DNA of 43,665 nt. It comes from Actinomycetota bacterium (GTDB lineage Bacteria > Actinomycetota > Coriobacteriia > Anaerosomatales > Anaerosomataceae). The stretch spans positions 1-43,665 of the forward strand of contig WSXY01000015.1 of the NCBI GenBank assembly GCA_009773565.1. The letters run 5' to 3'. The translations under genes were made by a program, and so were the position numbers. Numbering within the stretch: position 1 is the first letter of the stretch; each line of letters starts with the position of its first letter. The notes under the pieces were generated by a model. The model was given only the letters and a program-made list of their open reading frames with translations. It did no database searches and was not told where the DNA came from. This document shows positions 6,292-16,358 of the stretch, one piece after another.

Positions 6292-7458
6292 ATGCTTGAT
6301 TTCGACTATCACAACCCCACGCGCATCATCTTCGGCAAGGACCGGCTCGATACGATCGGGTCGCTCGTGCCGGCCGATGCGCGGGTGCTCATCACGTACG
6401 GTGGCGGTAGCGCCAAGCGCTCGGGAATCATCGAGCGGGTGCGTGAGACGCTCGCGGGCAGAGAGGTCCACGAGTTCGGCGGGATCGAGCCGAACCCGCA
6501 GTACGACACGCTCATGAAGGCCGTCGAGGTCGTCCGTGCGGAGAACATCGACTTCCTGCTGGCGGTGGGAGGCGGCTCCGTCATCGACGGCACCAAGTTC
6601 GTCGCGCTTGCCGCGCACTACGATGGCGATGCGGCGGAACTCCTCGCGTACGGCCTCGCGCCGATCACCGCCGATGCGGCCAAGCGCGTTCTCCCGCTCG
6701 GCACGGTGCTCACGCTGCCGGCGACGGGCTCGGAGATGAACAGTGGCGCCGTGATCAGCCGCGGCGAGGTGAAGTATCCGGTGATGAGCGGCCTCGTGTT
6801 CCCGGTGTTCTCGATCCTGGATCCCACGCTCACGTTCTCGCTGCCGGAGACGCAGGTGGCGAACGGCGTGGTGGACGCGTTCGTGCACGTGACCGAGCAG
6901 TACATCACCTACCCCGTGGGCGCCGCCGTGCAGGACAGGATCGCCGAGGCGGTCCTGAAGACGCTCATCGACGTGGGACCCACCTCCGTTGCCGAGCCCG
7001 AGGACTACGCTGCACGCGCGAACCACGAGTGGAGCGCGACGCTCGCGCTGTGCGGCATCGTGGGCGCCGGCGTCCCGCAGGACTGGGCGACGCACATGAT
7101 CGGCCACACGCTCACTGCGCTCTTCGGCATCGATCACGGCAAGTCGCTCGCGATCGTGCACCCGTCGCTGCTCGATGTGCGCCGCGAGCAGAAGCGCGAG
7201 AAGCTGCTGCAGTACGCCGCTCGCGTGTGGGACCTCGACATGGGCGACGACGACGCGCGCATCGACGGAGCAATCGGCAGGACCAGGGCGTTCTTCGAGA
7301 GCCTCGGCATAGCCACACGCCTCGGCTCTTACGGCGTGACCGAGGCCGACATCCCGCGCGTCATCGAGAGCCTCGAGGCACAGGGCATGACAGCACTCGG
7401 CGAGACGGGCGATCTCACGCTCGAGCACGTGGATGCGATCCTGCGCGCTTCGCTCTAA
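6292..7458 (+). CDS. yqhD: YqhD-type iron-containing alcohol dehydrogenase / NADPH aldehyde reductase
   Basis: A 388-residue protein, almost exactly the length of E. coli YqhD and recognisably similar throughout (LITYGGGSAKRSG, FGGIEPNPQYDTLM, LLAVGGGSVIDGTKF, PATGSEMNSGAVIS, GAGVPQDWATHM). Metal ligands are the Asp and His of VVDAFVHVTEQ and the two His of THMIGHTLTALFGIDHGK. YqhD reduces many short-chain and reactive aldehydes with NADPH in the cytosol. ATG6292 aligns with the start of YqhD and follows a GGAAGG...GAGG purine run. It is the first gene of a six-gene operon (6292-12536) controlled, by inference, by the divergent AraC protein. Confidence 0.93.
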   Translation: MLDFDYHNPTRIIFGKDRLDTIGSLVPADARVLITYGGGSAKRSGIIERVRETLAGREVHEFGGIEPNPQYDTLMKAVEVVRAENIDFLLAVGGGSVIDGTKFVALAAHYDGDAAELLAYGLAPITADAAKRVLPLGTVLTLPATGSEMNSGAVISRGEVKYPVMSGLVFPVFSILDPTLTFSLPETQVANGVVDAFVHVTEQYITYPVGAAVQDRIAEAVLKTLIDVGPTSVAEPEDYAARANHEWSATLALCGIVGAGVPQDWATHMIGHTLTALFGIDHGKSLAIVHPSLLDVRREQKREKLLQYAARVWDLDMGDDDARIDGAIGRTRAFFESLGIATRLGSYGVTEADIPRVIESLEAQGMTALGETGDLTLEHVDAILRASL

Positions 7459-7494
7459 GCGACGCCGAATCACAAGATCAAAGGGGTAGATGAG

Positions 7495-8937
7495 TTGGCT
7501 TCTTCAATGAGTTCGCATCCGGGCACCGGCCGCCGTACGACGGCCGTGCTCGCGATCATCCTGGTGAGCTACGTGATGATCATCCTCGACACGTCCATCG
7601 TGATCGCGGGGCTGCCGAAGATCCAGGAGACGCTCGGTTTCTCGGCCACGCACCTCTCGTGGATACAGAGCGCGTACACGCTGGCGTTCGGCGGGTGCCT
7701 GCTGCTGGCGGCGCGTGCCGGCGATATCCTGGGACGCAGGCGGATGTTCCTCGCGGGGCTCGGGATCTTCACCGTGGCATCGCTCGGGGTCGGCACGGCG
7801 CAGACCGTCGCATGGATGCTTGCCTCGCGCGCGGTTCAGGGCGTCGGCGCGGCGATCCTGGCACCGACAACGCTGGCGCTTCTGCAGTCGAACTTCGCCG
7901 AGGGGCCGGAGCGCACCCGAGCAGTCGCCTACTATGGCGCCGCTGCGGGCATCGGCGCGAGCATCGGGCTCGTGTTGGGTGGCGTCCTCGCAGACTGGGT
8001 ATCGTGGCGTGTCGGGTTCTTCATCAACCTGCCGATCGGCGTGCTGCTGGCGTTGGGCACTGCCCGGTATGTGGCGGAGACCGAGCGGCACACGGGTCAC
8101 TTCGATCTGCGTGGCGCGATTCTGTCCACGGCGGGAATGTTCGCACTCGTCTTCGGCGTGGTGCGGTCGGCGGATACGGGATGGGCGGACGTGTCGACCG
8201 GACTCTCGCTTATGGCTGGAGTGGCCTTGCTCGTGATGTTCATTGTGAGCGAGTCGAAGGCGCGTCAGCCGATCATGCCGCTGCGGCTCTTCGCGAGCCG
8301 GGAGCGTTCCGGGGCATACGCTGGTCGTCTGCTGTTCCTTGGCGCGATGGTGGGATTCTTCTTCTTCACCACGCAGTTCATGCAGGGCGTGCTGGGCTTC
8401 GACGCGTTCCAGGCGGGTCTCGGATTCCTCCCGATGACACTGGTGAACTTCGCGGTGGCGTTGAATGTGCCGCGCCTCACGCGGCGCTTCGGTAATGGAC
8501 CACTACTCGCAGCCGGGCTGGCCATCACCTTCGTGGGGATGGCATGGCTGAGCCGTCTCGGCGCAGATTCGACGTACCTGCGCGACGTTGCGCTGCCGAT
8601 GGTTCTGATCGGCCTCGGACAGGGCTGTGCCTTGAGTCCGCTCACCGTCGCGGGTGTCAGTGGTGTAGCCGAGGAGGATGCCGGCGCCGCTTCCGGACTC
8701 GTGAACGTCGCGCACCAGCTCGGCCTGTCGCTCGGACTGAGCGCGTCGGTGGTAGCCTTCGCCAGGGCGAGTGCGGTTGCCGGAGGATCCGCAGCTCTCG
8801 CGAGCGGCGTGTCGGCGGCGCTGACGGCGGGAGCGGTCATGCTGGCGTTGTCATGGATCGTGGTGATGATGGCGATAGTCCGGCCGCGCGTGGATGGTGG
8901 ACAGCATGCCAGGACAAGCGGGGTGCAGGCGACGTGA
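7495..8937 (+). CDS. MFS drug/metabolite exporter, DHA2 (EmrB/QacA) family
   Basis: A 480-residue polytopic protein with the 14-helix layout of DHA2 transporters. It has the motif-C-like LDTSIVIAGLPKIQ segment in helix 1, GDILGRRRMFLAG (motif A) after helix 2, and IGASIGLVLGGVLAD (motif C of antiporters) in helix 5. It probably exports a toxic small molecule using the proton gradient. The TTG7495 start is placed 7 nt after AAAGGGG; an in-frame ATG7507 is the alternative. It follows yqhD by 36 bp, and its stop overlaps the ltrA-like start as GTGA, so the genes are coupled. Confidence 0.88.
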   Translation: MASSMSSHPGTGRRTTAVLAIILVSYVMIILDTSIVIAGLPKIQETLGFSATHLSWIQSAYTLAFGGCLLLAARAGDILGRRRMFLAGLGIFTVASLGVGTAQTVAWMLASRAVQGVGAAILAPTTLALLQSNFAEGPERTRAVAYYGAAAGIGASIGLVLGGVLADWVSWRVGFFINLPIGVLLALGTARYVAETERHTGHFDLRGAILSTAGMFALVFGVVRSADTGWADVSTGLSLMAGVALLVMFIVSESKARQPIMPLRLFASRERSGAYAGRLLFLGAMVGFFFFTTQFMQGVLGFDAFQAGLGFLPMTLVNFAVALNVPRLTRRFGNGPLLAAGLAITFVGMAWLSRLGADSTYLRDVALPMVLIGLGQGCALSPLTVAGVSGVAEEDAGAASGLVNVAHQLGLSLGLSASVVAFARASAVAGGSAALASGVSAALTAGAVMLALSWIVVMMAIVRPRVDGGQHARTSGVQAT

Positions 8938-10103
8938 GCACTCTTCCCGTGATCGGCAAGCGCGACGGGGTCACGCCGGTGGAACTGCTCTTCGACCTGG
9001 TCTTCGTGTTTGCGATGTCGGAGATCGCGCATCACTTGCTCGGGCATCTCACCACCCGGGGTCTGATCGAGGCGACCATCCTGCTGGTGGGGGTCTTCCT
9101 GGTCTGGCTCAACACGAGCTGGATCGCCACCGTTCTTCACGCCCAGGAACCGAGAGTACTGACGATGATCCTCGTCACCATGCTACTCAGCATGTTCATG
9201 AACGCCTCGATTGGGCGAGCCTACGGGTCGATGGGTCTCATGTTCGCGCTGCCCCTCGTCTTGGGCCAGGTGGGTAGGAGCGCTTGGATGGTCGCGGCAT
9301 CCCCAAACGAGGTGTACCGGGAGCACTACCGCAGGACGGTGGGGTGGCAGCTCATCAGCGCTCCATTGTGGCTGATCGGTGCGGTCAGTCCGCCTGAGGC
9401 GCGACTCTCGTACTGGGGAGCGGCGACCGTCATCGATCTCATCGGGACCTGGCTCGCACACCCGGTTCCTGGCCAGCGACTGCACTCGGTATACCTTGAG
9501 TTCGATGCCGACCACATGCTCGAACGCTGCAGGCTGCTTCTCATCGTCGCGTTCGGTGAGACGGTCGTTGCGATGGGAAGCGCCCTTGCGTCCTCCCGAA
9601 TGACTGGACTGACCGTGTTCGCGGGCGTCGTCGCCTTCGCCGGGATGATCGCGCTGTGGGCACTGTACTTCGGCAGTGGCGTTCGAGCCACGCTCGACCA
9701 CATCGCCCGGACGTGCGATCCGGTCAAGGCGAGCCGACTGGCCGGCAACGCCCTCGTTGTGATGGTCGCGGGGTTGATCGGAATCGCAGTGGGAAGCGAG
9801 ATCGTCATCGGTGCACCTTCGGCCCGGGGTGACTCCCTTGTCGTTGGCGCCTTGCTGTTCGGTGGTGCGATGGCCGGACTCGTGGCACACGCATGGTACT
9901 TGCGGGCCGTTCCGCGGCTCTCGGCCCGGTGGATCCTGTTCGGAGCCGCAGGTCTGGCATTCGCCGGTCTGGCGACCGCGTCTGCCCCTGGCGTTGTGCA
10001 GCTCGGGATCTGGAGTGTCGGCCTGACGGCGCTGGCGGTTGCCGACACGCGTGCGGGCAGACGATTCGATTCGGCAGATCCGCCAGTGGCGGACTGTGAC
10101 TGA
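8934..10103 (+). CDS. low temperature requirement protein A (LtrA) family membrane protein
   Basis: A 389-residue polytopic protein. The N-terminal VTPVELLFDLVFVFAMSEIA and FGETVVAMG blocks and the LLIVAFGETVV helix are typical of the LtrA family (PF06772). The biochemical function is not established for the family. The GTG8934 start overlaps the MFS stop by 4 bp, so the two membrane proteins are translationally coupled and may act together. Frames running upstream of 8934 are inside the MFS gene and were not used. Confidence 0.83.
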   Translation: MSTLPVIGKRDGVTPVELLFDLVFVFAMSEIAHHLLGHLTTRGLIEATILLVGVFLVWLNTSWIATVLHAQEPRVLTMILVTMLLSMFMNASIGRAYGSMGLMFALPLVLGQVGRSAWMVAASPNEVYREHYRRTVGWQLISAPLWLIGAVSPPEARLSYWGAATVIDLIGTWLAHPVPGQRLHSVYLEFDADHMLERCRLLLIVAFGETVVAMGSALASSRMTGLTVFAGVVAFAGMIALWALYFGSGVRATLDHIARTCDPVKASRLAGNALVVMVAGLIGIAVGSEIVIGAPSARGDSLVVGALLFGGAMAGLVAHAWYLRAVPRLSARWILFGAAGLAFAGLATASAPGVVQLGIWSVGLTALAVADTRAGRRFDSADPPVADCD

Positions 10104-10117
10104 GAGAGGACCGAACC

Positions 10118-12536
<2,419 letters not shown>

Positions 12537-12567
12537 ACCGGGCCTAATCGGGACTCGGTCTGTCCAC

Positions 12568-12721
12568 GATTTGTCGCCCGATTTGTCGCCCAAATACATG
12601 GTGACTGTTGGTACTCGTTGGTACCTATTGGGACTCACCGCAGCTCCGCTGTACCAATGAGTCCCAACGAGTCCCAATAGTCACAAGCACTTTCAGGATT
12701 CGAATTCCCTTGGGGGCACCA
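12568..12721 (+). repeat. array repeat, copy 3 (full length, with tRNA 3' end)
   Basis: Paired GATTTGTCGCCC 12-mers (12568-12591), hairpin 12601-12684 whose ends GTGACT/AGTCAC pair exactly, a central mini-hairpin CAGC-TCC-GCTG, the core TTTCAGGATTCGAATTCC, then TTGGGGGCACCA ending at 12721. The tail is a tRNA T-loop (TTCGAAT), 3' T-stem, acceptor strand and CCA. The 5' T-stem bases do not pair fully (CAGGA against TCCCT), marking the junction of element and tRNA sequence. Confidence 0.92.
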
Positions 12722-12921
12722 TAAAACCGCAGGTCAGGGGCTTGTGAATCCCTGAAGCGTGCTTGAAATCGGGCACCAAATCGTGCCGTCGTGAGGGCCC
12801 TCTAGAGGGCAGAACCGCAGCTCAGAGGCCATTTCAGCCCAATCTTGGTGCCAAAAAATCCCTGTTGCAGAGGATCGGCCATCGACATCGGCTTGGTGCC
12901 CGATTTGGTGCCCGAAACAAG
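12722..12921 (+). repeat. degenerate repeat module after copy 3
   Basis: This intergenic stretch holds decayed pieces of the array repeat. The TAAAACCGCAGGTCAGGGG start and the TCAGGG/CCCTGA hairpin follow the tRNA end. An inverted GATTTGGTGCCCGATTT occurs at about 12771-12787, a GGCAGAACCGCAGCTCAGAGG block at about 12808-12828, TTGGTGCCAAAAAATCCCTG at about 12845-12864, and direct TTGGTGCCCGATTTGGTGCC at about 12895-12914. The same blocks in the same order follow copy 4. No gene is seen here. The remaining 100 bp to the AraC stop shows nothing recognisable. Confidence 0.7.
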
Positions 12922-13021
12922 ACAAAGTGTGTGTCGGGCTCGAACACCCCCCGTCCCCGTGCGAGCACGACGGTGACCCCTGTACTCTCAATCCTGAGGT
13001 CGTTATGGAAGCAGTCGTGAC

Positions 13022-13894
13022 CTACGCGGTTGTCAGTGCCCGATCAGCTGCTGGACTCACGCCGAACATACGCCGGTACTCGCGTCCGAACTGGGACGGG
13101 CTAACGTAACCGACGCTGTACGCGGCTTCTTGGACACTCACGCCCTCTGACATGAGGAGCGTCCGAGCGCGGTGCAGTCTCGTTTGCTTGATGTACTGCA
13201 GCGGTGTCGTAGAGGTCACGTCGCGAAATGCGTGATGGAATGTCGACGTTCCCATGTTCGCCTCGCGGGCTAGAGAAGACACATCGAGTTCCGATGCGTA
13301 GTCATCATGAATGCGTCGCAAGACGCGAGCGATCTGTCCCTGTCGGCCCGAACTGGTCGCGACCATTCGAACGGTGTCGCCCTGAGGTCCGAGCAGTGCA
13401 TGGAACACAATCTCTCGGATGATCTGCCTGCCGAGGATCCGCGCATGAAGCGGTGAGTTCAAGACCGATGCGAGGCGGGTCGCCGCATCCAGGAGGTCGT
13501 GCGTGACGTTCGTCGCGCCCACGACGCGTGCTTGTTTCTCGTCGGTGGGTCGGTGATCGGTGTCCAGCAAGAGCTCGCCCACGGTGATTGGGTCTAGCTC
13601 GATCGTGAGGGCGAGCAGTGGTTCTCCGGGTGTAGGCGTCGCCTCACAGTCCATCGGCATGGGAGCCGAAAGAACTAGGTAGTTGTTGGCGTCATAGTCG
13701 AAGCGTTCCTCGCCAAGCCACACGCTCTTACGTCCCCGGGCGATGACGATCACAGAGGGCGAGTACATCATCGGGGTCCGAGGAATCCGCTCGTCAAACC
13801 GTGAGACTGTCACTCCCGGGATGGCCGTGGCCGTCTGCCCGGACTTGGGAGCGAGCTGCGAGATCAGTTCTGCGAGTTCCGTTGATTGGGGCAT
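13022..13894 (-). CDS. AraC-family regulator, paralogue of the YqhC-like protein
   Basis: A 290-residue protein with the same domains as the regulator at 5257-6132: AraC_N cupin (VWLGEERFDYDANNYLVLSA) and a C-terminal double HTH (DVSSLAREANMGTSTFHHAF, then SVGYVSPSQFGREYRRMFG). The two are similar from end to end, and both are the first gene after a repeat, on the minus strand, with a divergent enzyme gene. It probably controls the hydrolase/FMN-reductase pair at 14004-15541. The inducer is unknown; paralogy suggests a reactive carbonyl or related electrophile. Confidence 0.85.
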   Translation of the reverse strand: MPQSTELAELISQLAPKSGQTATAIPGVTVSRFDERIPRTPMMYSPSVIVIARGRKSVWLGEERFDYDANNYLVLSAPMPMDCEATPTPGEPLLALTIELDPITVGELLLDTDHRPTDEKQARVVGATNVTHDLLDAATRLASVLNSPLHARILGRQIIREIVFHALLGPQGDTVRMVATSSGRQGQIARVLRRIHDDYASELDVSSLAREANMGTSTFHHAFRDVTSTTPLQYIKQTRLHRARTLLMSEGVSVQEAAYSVGYVSPSQFGREYRRMFGVSPAADRALTTA

Positions 13895-13946
13895 GTCGTC
13901 CTCTATTCCGTAAGTACCTCAACGGGGCAATCATACCGTAGGCGAC

Positions 13947-13966
13947 AGGAATAGGCTACGAATCGA
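13947..13966. promoter_or_regulatory. candidate AraC-type operator upstream of the second AraC gene
   Basis: AGGAATAGGCTACGAATCGA lies 53 bp upstream of the AraC start and about 40 bp before the hydrolase. It shares the GAAATAGGC-A-GAA-CGAC pattern with the site at 6184-6203. Confidence 0.5.
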
Positions 13967-14003
13967 CAACCACTGACCTTCCTACTGCAGGAAGCAGCAC
14001 GTA

Positions 14004-15008
14004 TTGTCGACAGCATCAGATGCCTCTCGGATTGCGAGACACAAGACTAGGAATGGAGTGGTGAAGGTGGACGACTACATCTTCGATTTGCGGCCTGATG
14101 TGACCCGTAAGCCGGTCTCATACAAGAACCGCTACGGAATCACGATTGCAGCGGACCTCTATCTGCCGCGTGATTTCGATGAGTCGACGAGCCATGCGGC
14201 GCTCGTCATCGGCGCACCGTACGGCGGCGTCAAGGAGCAGGGACCTGGCATCTACGCGCAGGAGATGGCGGCACGCGGGTTCGTCGCGTTGACGTTCGAC
14301 CCGTCGTTCAATGGATACAGTGGTGGCGAGCCGCGCTACGTGACGTCCCCTGACATCTTCGTCGAGGACATCAGCGCCGGCGTCGACTTCCTGGGTACAC
14401 GACCGTTTGTGGACCGCGAGCGCATCGGTGCCATCGGCATGTGCGGAAGCGGTGCCTTCAGCTTGTGTGCCGCACAGGTCGACCGTCGCATCAAAGCCGT
14501 CGCGACGACCAGCATGTGGGACCATCACCGCTTCTACCACGAGGGCTGGGAAGACTGCTATACCGACGAAGACCGCAACAAGATCCTCGACGACTTGGGC
14601 GAGCAGCGCTACGTCGACTTCGAGAACCCACAGCCTGCGCTGACACCACGTGACGCTCCGTTCGTGGACGAGAACACCGACGACATTGGCCGGGAGTTCG
14701 GCGAGTTCTACTCGGCTCCTCGTGGATCCCATCACAACGCGTTGACTCAGCACACCCGCACGAGCGTTCTGTCGTTCATGAACTTCCCGCTGCTCGCGTA
14801 CGTACACACCATCTCTCCGCGTCCGATCCTCATCGTCGTGGGCGAGAAGGCTTTCTCCCGCTACCTCGGCGAAGGTGCCTTCGAGAAGGCTGCTGAGCCC
14901 AAAGAGCTCTACATCGTTCCTGGCGCCGGCCATGTCGATCTGTATGACAAGACCGACCTCATCCCGTTCGACAAGCTCGAAGCGTTCTTCAAGGAGAACT
15001 TGGCGTGA
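14004..15008 (+). CDS. alpha/beta hydrolase, YcjY-like, cysteine in the nucleophile elbow
   Basis: A hydrolase of up to 334 residues. The nucleophile elbow reads IGMCGSGAFSLCAAQ, with Cys where most family members have Ser, as in dienelactone hydrolases. GAGHVDLYD supplies the catalytic His near the C-terminus. An N-terminal PVSYKNRYGITIAADLYLPRDF block is typical of the YcjY/S15-like group often found beside AraC regulators. The function is probably ester or lactone hydrolysis; the substrate is unknown. TTG14004 gives the longest form. GTG14058 or GTG14061, just after AGGAATGGAG, are credible starts that would remove 18-19 residues. The stop overlaps the FMN reductase start as GTGA. Confidence 0.8.
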   Translation: MSTASDASRIARHKTRNGVVKVDDYIFDLRPDVTRKPVSYKNRYGITIAADLYLPRDFDESTSHAALVIGAPYGGVKEQGPGIYAQEMAARGFVALTFDPSFNGYSGGEPRYVTSPDIFVEDISAGVDFLGTRPFVDRERIGAIGMCGSGAFSLCAAQVDRRIKAVATTSMWDHHRFYHEGWEDCYTDEDRNKILDDLGEQRYVDFENPQPALTPRDAPFVDENTDDIGREFGEFYSAPRGSHHNALTQHTRTSVLSFMNFPLLAYVHTISPRPILIVVGEKAFSRYLGEGAFEKAAEPKELYIVPGAGHVDLYDKTDLIPFDKLEAFFKENLA

Positions 15009-15541
15009 AAGTAGTCGTCATCAGCGGTAGCTATCGCCGGAAGGGAGCTTCGGCATTCTTGGCGGATCGGTTCATCGATGGAGCCCGCGAAGCGGGTCAT
15101 GAGGTGTTCCGGTTTGATGCTGCCTTCGAGACCGTTGGTGGCTGCCGAGGTTGCGATTACTGTGCGCGAGGAACGAAGCCGTGCGTGCAGAACGACGGGA
15201 TGTCCGTCTTGAATCCGCACCTTGTGGATGCAGACTTCGTCGCATTCGTGACGCCGCTTCACCACTTCCACATGTCGGCGCAGCTGAAGGCGGTGATCGA
15301 CCGGTTCTACGCGAACGATGCCCGACTGATGGGAGGTAAGCGGGCGGTGTTGCGGGCAACAGCCAAGAGCGGGAGTTCGCGGACCATTCAAGGGCTGGTC
15401 GACTCGTACATGACAATCATCAGGTATCTGAGTTGGGCAAACGCCGGCGAAGTGCTGGCGCTTGGGTGCGGCGATCGCAATCTCATCGAGGTCTCAGTAT
15501 TTCCAGACGCTGCGTGTCGGCTGGGAGTGAGCCTGAAGTAG
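15005..15541 (+). CDS. NADPH-dependent FMN reductase / iron-sulfur flavoprotein-like
   Basis: A 178-residue flavodoxin-fold protein with the FMN phosphate loop VVISGSYRRKGAS at the N-terminus, then a Cys-rich GGCRGCDYCARGTKPCVQND block as in the NADPH-dependent FMN reductase/iron-sulfur flavoprotein family, and FVTPLHHFHMSAQLKAVIDR for flavin contacts. The Cys spacing (CxxCxxC...C) could hold an Fe-S cluster or serve redox chemistry. GTG15005 overlaps the hydrolase stop, so the two are coupled, probably acting on one substrate. The following 264 bp to repeat copy 4 holds no recognisable gene. Confidence 0.83.
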   Translation: MKVVVISGSYRRKGASAFLADRFIDGAREAGHEVFRFDAAFETVGGCRGCDYCARGTKPCVQNDGMSVLNPHLVDADFVAFVTPLHHFHMSAQLKAVIDRFYANDARLMGGKRAVLRATAKSGSSRTIQGLVDSYMTIIRYLSWANAGEVLALGCGDRNLIEVSVFPDAACRLGVSLK

Positions 15542-15805
15542 GCGGATAGCACTGGGTCATGTGCGGCGTCATCGCGGTTGCCGCCGAGTTGGTTCGGGCG
15601 ACGACGAAGGCAGTTCGTGACACATAGGGCACAACAGGATCGCTTCTACCGATCTGACCACTACTTGTACGGGGACTCTTAATCCCAAGGTCACTGCTCG
15701 AAAGCCCCCCGTGAGCGGGTCCACTGAGTCCGGCCCTCCAACGCCGTCACATCGTCGCGGAGGGCAGTCGACTGAATGTTCTCGACGACGCTCTGCCATG
15801 CCCTC

Positions 15806-15959
15806 GATTTGGTGCCCGATTTGGTGCCCAAATACCTGGTGACTGTTGGTACTCGTTGGTGACTATTGGGACTCACCGCAGCTCCGCCGTACCAACGAGT
15901 CCCAATAGTCACCAACAGTCACCAACACAATCAGGATTCGAATTCCCTTGGGGGCACCA
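15806..15959 (+). repeat. array repeat, copy 4 (GTG variant, altered hairpin units)
   Basis: Paired GATTTGGTGCCC 12-mers (15806-15829), hairpin arms (about 15839-15926), core TCAGGATTCGAATTCCCTTG and tRNA end GGGGGCACCA to 15959. The hairpin units differ from other copies: the left arm has GTTGGTGACT in place of GTTGGTACCT, and the right arm has GTCACCAAC twice. The new left unit still pairs with the new right unit over 20 bp (GTTGGTGACTATTGGGACTC). Confidence 0.92.
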
Positions 15960-16250
15960 TAAAACCTCAGGTCAAAGGCCTGAAATTCCCTGTTGCGTGC
16001 ATAGAATCGGGCTACAATTTGGGTCCGGATTTCGTCGTTTTGGGGCCTCATTGGGGGCAAAGCCGCAGGTCAGAAGCCATTTCAGCCCCAATTTGTCGCC
16101 CAAAAATCCCTGTTGCTGATAATCGGAGTGCGAGATCGAGTTGTCGCCCGATTTGTCGCCCAAATACGCGGCGAAAGGTCGGGCTGCGATACCGATGTCG
16201 CCTGCTCACTTGAAACCCGATCCATGAGAGCAAAGCCGCAGCTCAGAGGC
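15960..16250 (+). repeat. degenerate repeat module after copy 4
   Basis: This region parallels 12722-12921. It has TAAAACCTCAGGTCAAAGG, a TTGGGGGCAAAGCCGCAGGT block at about 16054-16073 resembling a damaged tRNA end plus flank, AATTTGTCGCCCAAAAATCC at about 16089-16108, and TTGTCGCCCGATTTGTCGCC at about 16141-16160. A last GCAAAGCCGCAGCTCAGAGG lies at about 16230-16249. These look like stacked remnants of earlier repeat copies. No gene is supported in this stretch. Confidence 0.7.
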
Positions 16251-16288
16251 ATGAAAGGCGGTCGTCTTCTTGGCCCAGCGACCGTCAC

Positions 16289-16358
16289 TTGCGATTGCTG
16301 TTGTCTGGAAGTAGTATGTTGTGCATGATGCGCAACACAACCACTTCAGACAACAGCA
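16289..16358 (+). promoter_or_regulatory. promoter and long inverted-repeat operator of the AbiE-like pair (leaderless transcript likely)
   Basis: -35 TTGCGA (16289-16294), 17-bp spacer, -10 TAGTAT (16312-16317) puts the transcription start near 16324-16325, on the ATG. A 31-bp imperfect inverted repeat (16296-16326 against 16328-16358; outer 12 bp TGCTGTTGTCTG perfect, inner TGTTGYGCAT) covers -10 and start codon. AbiEi antitoxins are known to repress by binding inverted repeats at their own promoter, so this is a strong operator candidate. Confidence 0.7.

Noticed and set aside
12690-12721. functional tRNA gene at the repeat ends
   Set aside because: Only the T-loop and acceptor 3' strand are present, the T-stem is mismatched, and no D-arm or anticodon arm lies upstream; these are recombination-site fragments.
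12937-12962. possible further tRNA-like end (GGGCTCGAACACCCCCC)
   Set aside because: The loop lacks the TTCGA pattern in register and no acceptor or CCA end follows.
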